Of a stretch of DNA of 6,684 nt, positions 6,631 through 6,684 are shown in pieces. Below the pieces are notes generated by a model that saw only the letters and a program-made list of their open reading frames with translations, was not told where the DNA came from and searched no databases. Within the stretch, counting starts at the first letter, position 1. Every line of letters starts with the position of its first letter. The DNA is from Curvibacter sp. (GTDB lineage Bacteria; Pseudomonadota; Gammaproteobacteria; Burkholderiales; Burkholderiaceae_C): assembly GCA_003500955.1 (NCBI GenBank), contig DNQP01000143.1:11748-18431 (forward strand). Reading direction: 5' to 3'. The translations under genes were made by a program, and so were the position numbers.

Positions 6631-6684
6631 TCAGGCACAGTGGCGGGCGATGTAGTCCTTGACCACCTGCACATCGGCGGGCAC
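6631..6684 (-). CDS. C-terminal end of an upstream gene, possibly threonine synthase
   Basis: Only the last 17 codons and the stop are visible: VPADVQVVKDYIARHCA, then TGA at 6633-6631. The frame is open to the right edge, has the same codon style as its neighbours, and ends 57 nt before mobB on the same strand. A short amphipathic helix after PADV resembles the end of betaproteobacterial threonine synthase, which I recall lying next to the moeA-moaD-moaE-clpB group in Comamonadaceae. That identification rests on 17 residues and remembered gene order, so no gene symbol is given. Confidence 0.45.
   Translation of the reverse strand: MPADVQVVKDYIARHCA

Overview
This 6.7 kb window is GC-rich, tightly packed chromosomal DNA. 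It most likely comes from a betaproteobacterium of the order Burkholderiales, probably Comamonadaceae. The basis is the protein style (ClpB, MoaE and MoeA close to the proteobacterial type), the very high GC at third codon positions, and the order (threonine synthase?)-mobB-moeA-moaD-moaE facing clpB. No database was consulted, so the taxonomy is inference. There are no rRNA or tRNA genes, CRISPR arrays, insertion sequences or phage genes.

Left part (1-2087, minus strand): the first 695 codons of clpB, the Hsp104-type disaggregase. The C-terminal ~170 codons lie outside the window. Upstream of its start is an exact CTTGAAA element, suggesting heat-shock (RpoH) control.

Middle part (2088-4056, plus strand): a 570-bp stretch without an intact gene holds the remnant of a PQQ-dependent soluble aldose sugar dehydrogenase. 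Its first and last propeller pieces are joined in frame, with most of the enzyme missing between them and a broken start. Then come two exported proteins of unknown function, likely one transcription unit: a 154-aa protein with a serine-rich stretch after its signal peptide, and a 307-aa DUF2145-type protein whose His and Asn-Cys-Asn motifs resemble a circularly permuted NlpC/P60 (papain-like) fold.

Right part (4067-6684, minus strand): a molybdenum cofactor operon read right to left, mobB-moeA-moaD-moaE. Its genes overlap by ATGA or sit 4 nt apart, and the moaE ribosome binding site lies inside the diglycine codons of moaD. MoaD and MoaE form molybdopterin synthase, MoeA inserts molybdate, and MobB is the GTPase partner of MobA in making the guanine dinucleotide cofactor. 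The operon follows the last 17 codons of another gene, possibly thrC. The DUF2145 gene and moaE converge with only 10 nt between them, and both stop codons lie in one small perfect hairpin.

The least ordinary parts are the dehydrogenase remnant and the two-gene exported unit. The rest is well-understood housekeeping and cofactor biosynthesis.
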